Shown piece after piece: positions 22,779 to 31,046 of a stretch of DNA of 37,047 nucleotides. The stretch covers positions 1-37,047 of the forward strand of contig CAKNRV010000011.1 in the NCBI GenBank assembly GCA_930991035.1, read 5' to 3'. The DNA is from an uncultured Clostridium sp. (lineage in GTDB: Bacteria > Bacillota > Clostridia > TANB77 > CAG-508). Under the pieces are notes generated by a model. It was not told the origin of the DNA and did no database searches. It saw only the letters and a program-made list of their open reading frames with translations. The stretch's first letter is position 1, and each line of letters starts with the position of its first letter. A program made the position numbers and the translations under genes.

Positions 22779-24440
22779 ATGGATAAAGTAATCAAATTAA
22801 CAAAAATATTTTTAAAAAATTCCTTTTCTAATATGGATGCTAGAATGGGAATTTCAACAAAGTCAAAAAGCACAATTATAGTTTATGGATTATTATTTTT
22901 ATATTTTGCAGGACTGATTATATTTTTAGGATATAACTTATTAGATGGACTAATTGCGATACACCAAGAAACAATATTTGTTGGTATGATTTTATTTATG
23001 ATATTTGGTTTAGCAATTATTCAAACCATATTTTCAAGTATCAATATCTTATATTTTACAAAAGATAGCGAATATTTATTACCACTACCATTAAAACCAT
23101 ATCAAATTATACTTGCAAGAACAAATGTAATGTTAATTGCTGAATATGTAATTATATTTTTAATAGGATTTATTCCACTTGTCATGTATGGAATATTAAC
23201 TGGAGCAGGAATTGTATATTACTTAACAATGATTTTAGCAGTTATTTTAGTACCAATATTACCAGTATTATTGATTAGTATGCTTGTTATGTTTATAATG
23301 AGTTTTGCAAAACTTACAAAGAACAGAAACAGATTTCAGTTATTTGCTACATTATTAGTTTTAGCAATTATTATTGCTATTTCAATTTCAACAAGTGGAA
23401 TGAAACAAGATTTAACAAATGAAGAAATGGCACAAATGGTAGTACAGGCAAATGGAATGATAGAATTAGTAAAAGGATATGTTCCAACAGTAGATTATTT
23501 AATGGAAGCATTAACAACAAACTCTTTATTTACAGCAATAGTGGAAGTATTAAAAACATTAGGAATTACAATAATAGGATTTATTGTTTATATGTTAATT
23601 GCTCAAAAAATATATTTCAAAGGTCTAGTAGGAAATTTATTTGGAGGAGGAGCATCAAGTTCAAATAAAGAAATAAACCAAAAAGAATATAGAAATAGTA
23701 AACTATATAAAAGTTATGTTGGAAAAGAATTTAAAAATATGGCAAGAAATCCAGTATTTTTAATGCAATGCTTAATACCAGCAGTTTTAATACCAATTAT
23801 AATGGTTGTAGTAGTTTATGCAGGATTAAATAGTGATGGAATGGGATTAGAACAAATAACACAAATGATACAACAAATGTCTACAAATACATTCTTTATT
23901 GCTTGTATCATTTTAGGAGTTATACAATTCTTCACAATGTTTATATATATTTCAATAACAGCAATTTCAAGAGATGGAGAAAATGCAGTATTTATGAAAT
24001 ATATACCAGTATCACTATATAAGCAATATATGTATAAAATAATTCCCAATATTATAATGAATATTGTAACAATAATAATTACATTAGGAATGGCAGAGTA
24101 TCTTTTAAGGTTACCAGCCATAACTTTAATTGCATTATTTATTGTTGCAACAATAATGGGAATATTGCAAAGTATAGCAATGATAATAGTAGATTTAAAA
24201 AGACCAAAATTAAATTGGGATTCTGAATATGCAGTTGCAAAACAAAACCTAAATTTAGTTTTTCCAATGTTACTTGCAATGTTTAATATTGCAATAATGG
24301 TGGGAGCAGTCTTTTTATTAAAAGACATAAATGTATATATAGGAATAGGATTATTAGGAATATTGTATATAGTAGCAACAGTTGTAACTAATAAATATCT
24401 ATATAATAAACAATATGAATTAGCAGATAAAATAATATAG
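22779..24440 (+). CDS. Large ABC exporter permease (putative ABC exporter family)
   Basis: 553 aa with about 11-12 membrane helices and a short cytosolic N-terminus. The ABC-exporter helix bundle includes FGLAIIQTIFSSINILYFTKDSEYLLPLPLKPYQIILART, in which the LLPLPL-P segment is a hallmark of the large bacterial ABC permeases (PF16949-like). A central loop (about 290-330) is Ser/Asn rich, with KEIN. It forms an exporter with the preceding ATPase. Close relatives act in bacteriocin immunity or unknown efflux. A terminator follows at 24446. Confidence 0.88.
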   Translation: MDKVIKLTKIFLKNSFSNMDARMGISTKSKSTIIVYGLLFLYFAGLIIFLGYNLLDGLIAIHQETIFVGMILFMIFGLAIIQTIFSSINILYFTKDSEYLLPLPLKPYQIILARTNVMLIAEYVIIFLIGFIPLVMYGILTGAGIVYYLTMILAVILVPILPVLLISMLVMFIMSFAKLTKNRNRFQLFATLLVLAIIIAISISTSGMKQDLTNEEMAQMVVQANGMIELVKGYVPTVDYLMEALTTNSLFTAIVEVLKTLGITIIGFIVYMLIAQKIYFKGLVGNLFGGGASSSNKEINQKEYRNSKLYKSYVGKEFKNMARNPVFLMQCLIPAVLIPIIMVVVVYAGLNSDGMGLEQITQMIQQMSTNTFFIACIILGVIQFFTMFIYISITAISRDGENAVFMKYIPVSLYKQYMYKIIPNIIMNIVTIIITLGMAEYLLRLPAITLIALFIVATIMGILQSIAMIIVDLKRPKLNWDSEYAVAKQNLNLVFPMLLAMFNIAIMVGAVFLLKDINVYIGIGLLGILYIVATVVTNKYLYNKQYELADKII

Positions 24441-24445
24441 TTTTC

Positions 24446-24474
24446 ATAGATCAGTTTCACAACTGGTCTATTTT
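24446..24474 (+). terminator. Rho-independent terminator
   Basis: ATAGATCAGTT (24446-24456) pairs with AACTGGTCTAT (24461-24471), one wobble, then TTTTAAT. Confidence 0.75.
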
Positions 24475-24568
24475 AATGTATTAAAATAGTTAGTCGGATA
24501 TATTGTTTTTTGTCGAATTTTATGTCATAATATTGCCTGTGAGAAAAATAAAGGGAAGGAGAAAAGTG

Positions 24569-25327
24569 ATGATTACAGTAGAGCATATAACAAAGAAATT
24601 TGTTAGAAACAAAAACAAAAAAGAAAAAGAAGAATTTTATGCAGACAATGACATCACCTTTGAAGCAAATGACGGAGAAATTATAGGAATATTAGGTCCA
24701 AATGGAGCAGGAAAAACAACACTATTAAGAATGATTGCAGGAATATTAGAACCAACAACAGGAAAAATAAGTTTTGATGGAATGAATTATAAAGATAATG
24801 AAATTGAAATCAAGCAAAATATAGCTTATTTATCAGGAAATACAAAGATATATGATACATTATCAACTTATGAGTTACTAAAAATGTGTTGTGATATATA
24901 TGGAGTAAATAAGGAAAATAGCGAAAAAAGAATAAAAGAAATTACAAAAGTATTAGGAATGGAACAATTTTTATATAACAAAATTGCAAACCTATCAACA
25001 GGGCAAACTCAGAAAGTAAATTTAGCAAGATGTTTAGTACATAATCCTAAATATTATATTTTAGACGAGGCAACAACAGGATTAGATATTATATCTAGTC
25101 AAATTATTTTAAACTTTATTAAAGAAGAAAGAGATAAAGGAAAAACAATACTTTACTCAACACATTATATGGAAGAAGCAGAAAATATATGTAATAGAGT
25201 TATAATGATAAATAAGGGTAAAATTATAAAAGCTGGAACACCAGATGAAATAAAGAAAGATACAAATACTACAAATTTAAGAGATGCGTTTTTTACATTA
25301 ATAGGAGGTGTTTCAGTTGAAGAATAA
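24569..25327 (+). CDS. ABC exporter ATP-binding protein (NatA-like)
   Basis: About 252 aa from ATG 24569 (GAAGGAG nine bases upstream). The longer frame from 24503 adds 22 residues without a ribosome site. Walker A GPNGAGKTTLL, Q-loop AYLSGNTKIYD, signature LSTGQTQKVN, Walker B YILDEATTGLD (Ala instead of Pro after Glu), switch His in STHYMEE. The IYDTLSTYELL and GQTQKVNLAR features resemble sodium-export NatA. The stop overlaps the permease start by 11 bases. No convincing promoter between the terminator at 24474 and this gene was found. Confidence 0.92.
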   Translation: MITVEHITKKFVRNKNKKEKEEFYADNDITFEANDGEIIGILGPNGAGKTTLLRMIAGILEPTTGKISFDGMNYKDNEIEIKQNIAYLSGNTKIYDTLSTYELLKMCCDIYGVNKENSEKRIKEITKVLGMEQFLYNKIANLSTGQTQKVNLARCLVHNPKYYILDEATTGLDIISSQIILNFIKEERDKGKTILYSTHYMEEAENICNRVIMINKGKIIKAGTPDEIKKDTNTTNLRDAFFTLIGGVSVEE

Positions 25328-26465
25328 TTTATGGAATATATTAAAAAAAGAATTACGAGAATTATTTAGAGATAAAAAATCATTAGCAATGATGCTCGTA
25401 ATACCAATATTTATACCACTTTTAGTAATAGGAATGTCAGCTTTGTTTGAATCTCAAGTTAGCAAAGATGTAAGCGAATATAATAAAATTGGTTTTGCTT
25501 ATGAAATGACAGAAGAAGAAAAAAATATTGCTGAAGAAATGAATATTGAAATTATTAATGGAAATGAAGAAGAATTAAAAGAAAAATATGATAATGGGGA
25601 GATTAACCTTTATATAACAAAACAAGACAGCAAATACATTATAAATACAGATGGCTCTGATAATAGTACATTTGCAAGTAGTTTAATGGAAACATATTTT
25701 AATACATATAAACAATATTTACAACAAAGCTATTTGCAAGAAAACAATATGAATCCAAATGAAGTGTTAAACATTATAACAGTTGAAGAAAATGTATTAG
25801 AGCAGGATAATTACTTTGCGGACTATATCAAAAATTATGCTTTTCTTTTTATAATGATGGCAATAACAGTTTCAGCAACATATCCAGCAACAGATACAAC
25901 AGCAGGTGAAAGAGAAAGAGGAACATTAGAAACATTACTTACATTTCCAATAAAAAGTAGAGATATAATTGTAGGAAAGTTTTTAGGAGTTACAGTATCA
26001 TCAATTATCACAGGATTAATAAGTTTAGCTTTAGCAATAATATCATTGATGATTACAAAGAATATGTTTAGCATTTATGAAGGAATGGAGGTAATGTATT
26101 CGCCAATTACAATACTATTTGCAGTAATCGTAATAATAGCATACTCATTCTTTATAAGTGGCTTATGTATTGCTATTGCAAGTACATCTAAAACATTTAA
26201 AGAAGCTCAAAGTGCATTAACACCACTAACATTTATATCATTCTTTCCTGGTATGATAGCATTTATGATGGGAATAACAACAACACCAATACTTTCAATA
26301 GTACCATTTTTAAACTTTACATTGATATTTACAGATATAAACAATGGAACAATTAATTTATTAAATATTGGTTTAATGGCAATATCTACAATTATTTATA
26401 TAAGTTTAGTATTTGCACATATTATAAAACAATATAAATCAGAAAAAGTATTATTCGCAAAATAA
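25317..26465 (+). CDS. ABC-2 permease (NatB-like)
   Basis: About 382 aa from TTG 25317, which is six bases after GGAGGTG; a GTG at 25308 lies inside the ribosome site. The pattern is an N-terminal amphipathic KKELRELFRDKKSLAMMLVIPIFIP helix, a large extracytoplasmic loop (about 50-165) and six C-terminal helices. Within these is the conserved DTTAGERERGTLETLLTFPIKSRDIIVGKFLGV segment typical of NatB/CcmB-type ABC-2 permeases. It completes the second exporter of this cluster; the substrate is unknown (Na+ export is the family precedent). A clear terminator follows. Confidence 0.9.
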   Translation: MKNNLWNILKKELRELFRDKKSLAMMLVIPIFIPLLVIGMSALFESQVSKDVSEYNKIGFAYEMTEEEKNIAEEMNIEIINGNEEELKEKYDNGEINLYITKQDSKYIINTDGSDNSTFASSLMETYFNTYKQYLQQSYLQENNMNPNEVLNIITVEENVLEQDNYFADYIKNYAFLFIMMAITVSATYPATDTTAGERERGTLETLLTFPIKSRDIIVGKFLGVTVSSIITGLISLALAIISLMITKNMFSIYEGMEVMYSPITILFAVIVIIAYSFFISGLCIAIASTSKTFKEAQSALTPLTFISFFPGMIAFMMGITTTPILSIVPFLNFTLIFTDINNGTINLLNIGLMAISTIIYISLVFAHIIKQYKSEKVLFAK

Positions 26466-26472
26466 AATTATA

Positions 26473-26510
26473 AAATATTCTATATTTAGAGATAAGTATA
26501 GAATATTTTT
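26473..26510 (+). terminator. Rho-independent terminator
   Basis: AAATATTCTATA (26473-26484) pairs exactly with TATAGAATATTT (26497-26508), then T-run. Confidence 0.85.
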
Positions 26511-26559
26511 GCTTTTTATGGTATTATCATAGCATAATAGATTAAAGGAGATATATATT

Positions 26560-27036
26560 ATGGCTAATGAAAGTAAAAAAGATTTTAATGCTATGATGAA
26601 TAATAATAAGGATATGCCTAAAATTCAAATTGTTTCAGATGAAAGAACAATAAAAAAATATGGTGGAACTAAAATGTTTTTTGCACCACCAATTTACTAT
26701 GATGAATTAATGAAGCAAGTACCAAAAGGAAAACTTATTACAATAGGACAAATGAGAGATTATTTTGCAAAACAAAACAATGCAGACTTTACTGATCCGA
26801 TGACAGCAGGAATATTTGTTAATATTGTAGCTTGGGCTAGTTATCAAAGAAACGAAAATATTACACCATACTGGAGAACATTGAAATCAGATGGTGAATT
26901 AAATGTGAAATATCCTGAAGCAATAGAATTACAAAGAAGATTACTTGAAGAAGAAGGACATACTATAATCACAAAAGGTACGAAAAATATAAAATACTAT
27001 GTTAAAGATTTTGAAGATAGTTTAATCGGATTATAA
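26560..27036 (+). CDS. MGMT-family alkyltransferase-like protein lacking the acceptor Cys
   Basis: 158 aa, start behind AAAGGAGATA. The C-terminal domain has the MGMT/ATL helix-turn-helix pattern: YYDELMKQVPKGKLITIGQMRDYFAKQ, the Ala-rich recognition region and then TPYWRTLKSDGELNVKYPEA. The active-site PCHRV of true transferases is replaced by PYWRT, with Tyr-Trp instead of Cys-His, as in non-catalytic ATL proteins that flag alkylated bases for nucleotide excision repair. The EELQRRLLEEEGHTI tail is conserved in bacterial MGMT-like proteins. The first 40 residues are extra. True Ogt is encoded at 19490. Confidence 0.85.
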   Translation: MANESKKDFNAMMNNNKDMPKIQIVSDERTIKKYGGTKMFFAPPIYYDELMKQVPKGKLITIGQMRDYFAKQNNADFTDPMTAGIFVNIVAWASYQRNENITPYWRTLKSDGELNVKYPEAIELQRRLLEEEGHTIITKGTKNIKYYVKDFEDSLIGL

Positions 27037-27063
27037 TATAAAAATTAAATAGTGAGGTGTACT

Positions 27064-27711
27064 ATGAAAATAGAAATAGAAAAAGAGTTTCCAAAATATT
27101 TTAAATCTTCATATCCAGAGGAATTTGAGATATTTTCTCATTTTGAAACAACATCAGCAATTCCACAGGTTTTATTTGCAATAACAACTTGGAAAGAAAA
27201 TGGAAAACCTAATGTATGTTTTCATTCTTGGAGTTGCTTTCATGGAGATAAAACAGCATTTTTTGCTGTAATGGGTTGTCTGCACCAAAAAACACATACA
27301 TTTTCTAATATTAAAAGAGAAAAATGTTTTGCACTCAACTTTTTACCTATTAGTTATTACGATAGATTAGTAAATACAATAAAACACAATAATTATGAAG
27401 ATGATGAATTTAAAGTTGGAGAGTTTACTGTAGAAAAAGCGAAAACAATAAATGCACCAGTAATAAAAGAAGCATTTATGAATATAGAATGTAATTTAAA
27501 AGACATACAAGATTTAAGTGGCTCAGGTATAACTTCAATGGTTATAGGACAAGTAGAGCATATATCTGTAGAAGAAGAATATGCACAAGGATATGAAAAG
27601 AGGTATGGAAAAGATGGTTTTATGATGTTAGTTCCAGCACCTCAAAATTTGGCAACAGGAGATTCAGCTCAATCTGGAATAGCAACTTTAAATATTGAAA
27701 TTCTAGATTAA
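27064..27711 (+). CDS. Flavin reductase family protein (FMN-binding split barrel)
   Basis: About 215 aa from ATG 27064, GAGGTG just upstream; a GTG at 27052 gives a four-residue extension. The FMN-binding split barrel is seen in TTSAIPQVLFAITTWKENGKPNVCFHSWSCFHGDKTAFFAVMG, then KTHTFSNIKREKCFALNFLP. The late SGSGITSMVIGQVEHISVEEEY strand-helix is typical of the FlaRed class. It probably reduces or binds FMN; partner enzyme unknown. Six-base spacing to the next gene suggests an operon of redox and repair proteins. Confidence 0.9.
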   Translation: MKIEIEKEFPKYFKSSYPEEFEIFSHFETTSAIPQVLFAITTWKENGKPNVCFHSWSCFHGDKTAFFAVMGCLHQKTHTFSNIKREKCFALNFLPISYYDRLVNTIKHNNYEDDEFKVGEFTVEKAKTINAPVIKEAFMNIECNLKDIQDLSGSGITSMVIGQVEHISVEEEYAQGYEKRYGKDGFMMLVPAPQNLATGDSAQSGIATLNIEILD

Positions 27712-27732
27712 AAATAGAAAGCGAGAATGATT

Positions 27733-28275
27733 ATGAAATATATAGCATTGTTAAGAGGAATTAATATAAGTGGTAAAAATAAAATTGACATGAAAGAATT
27801 AAAAAAAGAAATTGAAAATTTAGACTTTGGTGAAGTAATTACATATCTAAATAGTGGAAATGTTATTTTCAAAAGCAATATAGAAGATAAGGGTATAATT
27901 GCAAATAACATACATTTAATGATAAAAAATAAATTTAATTTAGATATACCTATTTTTATTATAACTATGCAAGAATTAGAAGAAATATTAGAACATAGTC
28001 CAGAATGGTGGGGAAAGAACGATAAAGAAATATATAATAACATTATATTTGTTATACCACCAACAACCTCTAAAGAAGTATTTGAAACAATAGGTTCTCC
28101 AAATGAATACGAAAAAATACAAGAATATAAAAATAATATTTTCTGGTCTTTTGATTTAAAAAATTACAGAAAATCAAATTGGTGGAGTAAAACAGCAAGT
28201 ACAGAAATAAGTGATAAAATAACTATAAGAACTGCTAATACTATGAGAAAAATATTAGAAATATGTAAAAGATAA
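27733..28275 (+). CDS. DUF1697 protein
   Basis: About 180 aa from ATG 27733; ATG 27727 lies too near the ribosome site. The family signature is YIALLRGINISGKNKIDMKELKKEIENLDFGEVITYLNSGNVIF (about 2-45), and the middle holds NIIFVIPPTTSKEVFETI. The C-terminal KSNWWSKTASTEISDKITIRTANTMRKI is typical. DUF1697 proteins are widespread in Bacillota and Actinobacteria and have no settled biochemical role. No membrane segment. Confidence 0.92.
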   Translation: MKYIALLRGINISGKNKIDMKELKKEIENLDFGEVITYLNSGNVIFKSNIEDKGIIANNIHLMIKNKFNLDIPIFIITMQELEEILEHSPEWWGKNDKEIYNNIIFVIPPTTSKEVFETIGSPNEYEKIQEYKNNIFWSFDLKNYRKSNWWSKTASTEISDKITIRTANTMRKILEICKR

Positions 28276-28303
28276 CGGATTAACTTGTGAAAAGGGGTAA
28301 TAA

Positions 28304-28777
28304 ATGAAAACATTAATTGTATATGCAAGTAAAACAGGCACAACTGAAAAGTGTGCAGGAAAAATAGGTCAAAAATTAAAAGATGCAACAATAATTAATT
28401 TATCAGCAAGACAGAATGAAGATATTAATAAATATGATAAAATTATTATAGGCACACCAATTAGAATGGGTATGATACATAAAAAAGTAAAAGAATTTAT
28501 AAATAAAAATGTAGAAATATTGAAAAATAAAAAAGTAGCATACTTCATTTGTTGTGGTTTTGCAGAAAATTATAAGCAATATTTTGAACAAAATATTTCA
28601 AAAGAATTATTAGAAAAGGCAATTACTTATGATACTTTTGGTGGAGAAATGATATTAGAAAAACAAAAAGGTTTTGATAAATTCATTGTTAAAATGGTAA
28701 GCAAAAATATAGCACAAGATAAAGAAATTAAAATTTTAACTGAAAATATTGATAGATTTATAGAAAAAATAAAATAG
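28304..28777 (+). CDS. Flavodoxin / HemG-type protoporphyrinogen oxidase-like
   Basis: 157 aa. The P-loop for FMN is VYASKTGTTEKCA (about 6-18). IIIGTPIRMGMIHKKVKEFINKN (about 47-69) is the conserved flavodoxin_5 segment found in menaquinone-dependent protoporphyrinogen dehydrogenase and related quinone reductases. The C-terminal LTENIDRFIEKIK is a helix. It may act as a redox partner for the flavin reductase two genes upstream. Start behind AAAAGGGG. There is no heme biosynthesis gene nearby, so HemG function is not supported by context. Confidence 0.88.
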   Translation: MKTLIVYASKTGTTEKCAGKIGQKLKDATIINLSARQNEDINKYDKIIIGTPIRMGMIHKKVKEFINKNVEILKNKKVAYFICCGFAENYKQYFEQNISKELLEKAITYDTFGGEMILEKQKGFDKFIVKMVSKNIAQDKEIKILTENIDRFIEKIK

Positions 28778-28807
28778 TAATTTTTAGAGATGATTGGAGT
28801 AATAATT

Positions 28808-29233
28808 ATGAAAAATAGAAATGTATTATTTACAGTATTAGGTATAATTGTATTGGTAGTGTTAATGATAGGAGTTTTTTATCATTTTAGAGATAGAAGA
28901 ACTTATACACTTAATTTACCTAAACTTGAAAAATTAGAAAGTATTTCATTAAAACAAAACGAAAAAAATGTTATTATTGATGATAAAGAAAAAATGCAAG
29001 ATATACTGTATATTTTAAATGGTACAAAAAGAGTAACTAAAAATGAAAGCGTACAAGATGTACCTATAAATATTAATAATGAAATACAAATTGAGTGTAA
29101 TTTTATAGAAACTGGAAAATCTATAATATTTGTATATAATAAAAACAATAGTTATTATATTGAACAACCATATAATGGTATATACCAAATAAGTGGTGAT
29201 GAGTATAATTCAATAGAAAAACTTATTCAATAA
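28808..29233 (+). CDS. Small anchored protein with DUF5301-like domain
   Basis: About 141 aa from ATG 28808 (GGAG nine bases upstream; ATG 28790 lacks one). One N-terminal helix (LFTVLGIIVLVVLMIGVFY), then an extracellular domain of about 105 residues: LNLPKLEKLESISLKQNEKNVIIDDKEKMQDILYILNGTKR, PVNI-type strands, and YYIEQPYNGIYQISGDEYNSIEKLI. This matches my memory of DUF5301. Immunity-like or regulatory roles have been suggested for such domains but none is established. It begins a run of small membrane proteins. Confidence 0.75.
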   Translation: MKNRNVLFTVLGIIVLVVLMIGVFYHFRDRRTYTLNLPKLEKLESISLKQNEKNVIIDDKEKMQDILYILNGTKRVTKNESVQDVPININNEIQIECNFIETGKSIIFVYNKNNSYYIEQPYNGIYQISGDEYNSIEKLIQ

Positions 29234-29280
29234 ATTTAGTGATTTGTTAAATAAATAGTAATCTATATGGGGGATTGTTT

Positions 29281-30084
29281 ATGGCAGCTTTAACGGTTGT
29301 TCCTTTATTAGGAACATTAGGAATATTATTTATAGGATTTAATGTACTAATTATTACATTACTAATATTAACAATAGTATTTGGAGTAATAAGGTTAGTA
29401 AAAAAGAAATTTACAAAAACATTTATTGTATTACTAATTTTAACAGTTATTTTTGCATTTATAGATTATAAAATAATAAACAACATAGTAAATTATGACG
29501 AAGTACAAAGACAAGAGGAAATAAAAGAAGAAGGAGAAGAACTAATTGCTATAAAAGATTATGACTATAATAAAGTAGAACAATACTTACATAATGGTTG
29601 GAATCCTAATGAAACAACAAAAGCAGTATATTATGCAATAAAATATAATCCAGATGAAAATAAAGAAAAAGATGAATGGAGTATATTAGAATTGCTATTA
29701 AAAAATGGAGCTAATCCAGATGTGCAAATTTATGAAGAACCACAAGGAGTTAACACACCACTTACATATTCAGCAGAATGTGGATATTATGGTGCAACTA
29801 AATTATTACTTGAAAATGGTGCTGATCCAAATTATCAAGAATCAGATATGAACAAAAACGGATTACTTGCTTTAAGATTTTATAACAATGATAAGGCAGC
29901 AGAAACATTACAATTATTATTAGATTATGGAACAGATTTAGATATAAAAACAAATGTAGGCTATGGAATAGATGAAACAGGCAGAGAAATGCTTAAAAAT
30001 TTTGAAAATGATTATGGAAAAGTTAAAGAAAATGTACCAGATTATGATAATATAGTAAGTATAATAAATAATTTGGAAATTTAG
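29281..30084 (+). CDS. Two-helix membrane protein with ankyrin repeats
   Basis: About 267 aa from ATG 29281 (GGGGGA six bases upstream). The first 75 residues hold two or three helices (LGILFIGFNVLIITLLILTIVFGVIR, KKKFTKTFIVLLILTVIFAFIDY). The rest is a soluble ankyrin domain: three to four repeats such as SILELLLKNGANPDV, TPLTYSAECGYYGATKLLLENGADPNY and AAETLQLLLDYGTDLDI. The N-terminal module is shared with the next gene. Ankyrin proteins of this size are often immunity proteins for secreted toxins, but no toxin is visible here. Confidence 0.82.
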   Translation: MAALTVVPLLGTLGILFIGFNVLIITLLILTIVFGVIRLVKKKFTKTFIVLLILTVIFAFIDYKIINNIVNYDEVQRQEEIKEEGEELIAIKDYDYNKVEQYLHNGWNPNETTKAVYYAIKYNPDENKEKDEWSILELLLKNGANPDVQIYEEPQGVNTPLTYSAECGYYGATKLLLENGADPNYQESDMNKNGLLALRFYNNDKAAETLQLLLDYGTDLDIKTNVGYGIDETGREMLKNFENDYGKVKENVPDYDNIVSIINNLEI

Positions 30085-30100
30085 AATAAGAGGTATTTGT

Positions 30101-30553
30101 ATGATAGATATAGTAACATTTGGAGTATCAGGAATATTAACAATTATTGCAATTTTAATTAGTACAGTATTATTCATATTAACAATAATATTTGGAGTGA
30201 TAAGAGCAATTAAAAAGAAATTCAAAAAAACATTTATTACACTATTAATAGCAACAATATTATTTGTTGTTATAGATTTCTTTGCAATAAATAATCTAAT
30301 ACATAAATTTAATGAAATAAGTATAAATGAAAATACGGAAATAATACAGAAAGATGGGAAAATAATTTTAACTGATAATCCTATCGAACAATTATTTATG
30401 TCAGATGAGAAAATCACACAAATTCTTTGTAATGACATAATGGGTAAAATTAAAACAAAAGATTATGAAAATATAAAAAGTATTTTCTCAAATGATATGA
30501 TAAAAAATGTAACAAATTTAGATGAGGGAATAAACAAACTAATAGTAATTTGA
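30101..30553 (+). CDS. Two-helix membrane protein with DUF5104-like C-terminus
   Basis: 150 aa; ATG 30101 behind AAGAGG. Residues 1-70 match the N-terminal module of the preceding protein: ILTIIFGVIRAIKKKFKKTFITLLIATILFVVIDF. The remainder, EKITQILCNDIMGKIKTKDYENIKSIFSNDMI then LDEGINKLI, looks like the first half of a DUF5104-type domain and stops abruptly at IVI. It may be a C-terminal truncation. The domain swap behind a common anchor suggests recombination among a family of anchored immunity-like proteins. Confidence 0.7.
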   Translation: MIDIVTFGVSGILTIIAILISTVLFILTIIFGVIRAIKKKFKKTFITLLIATILFVVIDFFAINNLIHKFNEISINENTEIIQKDGKIILTDNPIEQLFMSDEKITQILCNDIMGKIKTKDYENIKSIFSNDMIKNVTNLDEGINKLIVI

Positions 30554-30569
30554 AAGTGAGGATTTAATA

Positions 30570-30770
30570 ATGAATAAGGGAAAAACAGGAATATTGATGA
30601 TAATATCTGGAAATATATTATATTTAGCCTATATTTTCTTTTGTAGCGACGAAATAACACCATTTAGTGAATTTAGTTCAGGGTTACTATTAGGCTTATC
30701 CGTAGGAATTAATTTAGTAGGAATAATATTATTGGTACTATATATTTCAAAAAATGAAAAAAATAAATGA
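30570..30770 (+). CDS. Small two-helix membrane protein
   Basis: 66 aa, ATG behind AAGTGAGG. Two hydrophobic helices (GILMIISGNILYLAYIFFC and LLLGLSVGINLVGIILLVLYI) joined by an acidic turn, with a Lys/Asn tail. No family recognised. It overlaps an upstream extension of the next gene but not its probable start. Confidence 0.6.
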   Translation: MNKGKTGILMIISGNILYLAYIFFCSDEITPFSEFSSGLLLGLSVGINLVGIILLVLYISKNEKNK

Positions 30771-30798
30771 TTATATAGAAAAGAAAGGAGGCAAAAAA

Positions 30799-30957
30799 AT
30801 GTATAAAACTGTTGTTATAGAGTATTCTCCAAAGGCAGATGATATGGCACAAAAAGTAGAAGAAAAAGCAAATGAAATGTTAGAAAATGGCTATGAATTA
30901 GTTACAATGTCAATTACAGGAACAGCAAAAGCAATTTTAGTATTTAAGAGCAAATAG
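30799..30957 (+). CDS. Small DUF4177-like protein
   Basis: 52 aa from ATG 30799, six bases after AAAGGAGG; a longer frame from 30754 has no good ribosome site. The pattern YKTVVIEYSPKADDMAQKVEEKANEMLENGYELVTMSITGTAKAILVFKSK (one beta, one long helix, two beta) resembles DUF4177 proteins such as YqzF-like small proteins, where the E-N-G-x-E-L-V motif is conserved. Function unknown. Confidence 0.65.
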   Translation: MYKTVVIEYSPKADDMAQKVEEKANEMLENGYELVTMSITGTAKAILVFKSK

Positions 30958-31046
30958 AAAAGATTATTACCAAAACCGATAAACTAAGATATATAATAAG
31001 AAAAAATATTAATATTATGATAAAAAAGAAGGGAAGGTAAAATATT

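Noticed and set aside
23816..24460. 214-codon minus-strand open frame inside the large permease
   Set aside because: No ribosome site, no motif, and the + strand has clear membrane-helix coding.
28304..28777. HemG-type heme biosynthesis function for the flavodoxin
   Set aside because: No other heme gene lies nearby and the sequence supports only flavodoxin_5-like membership.
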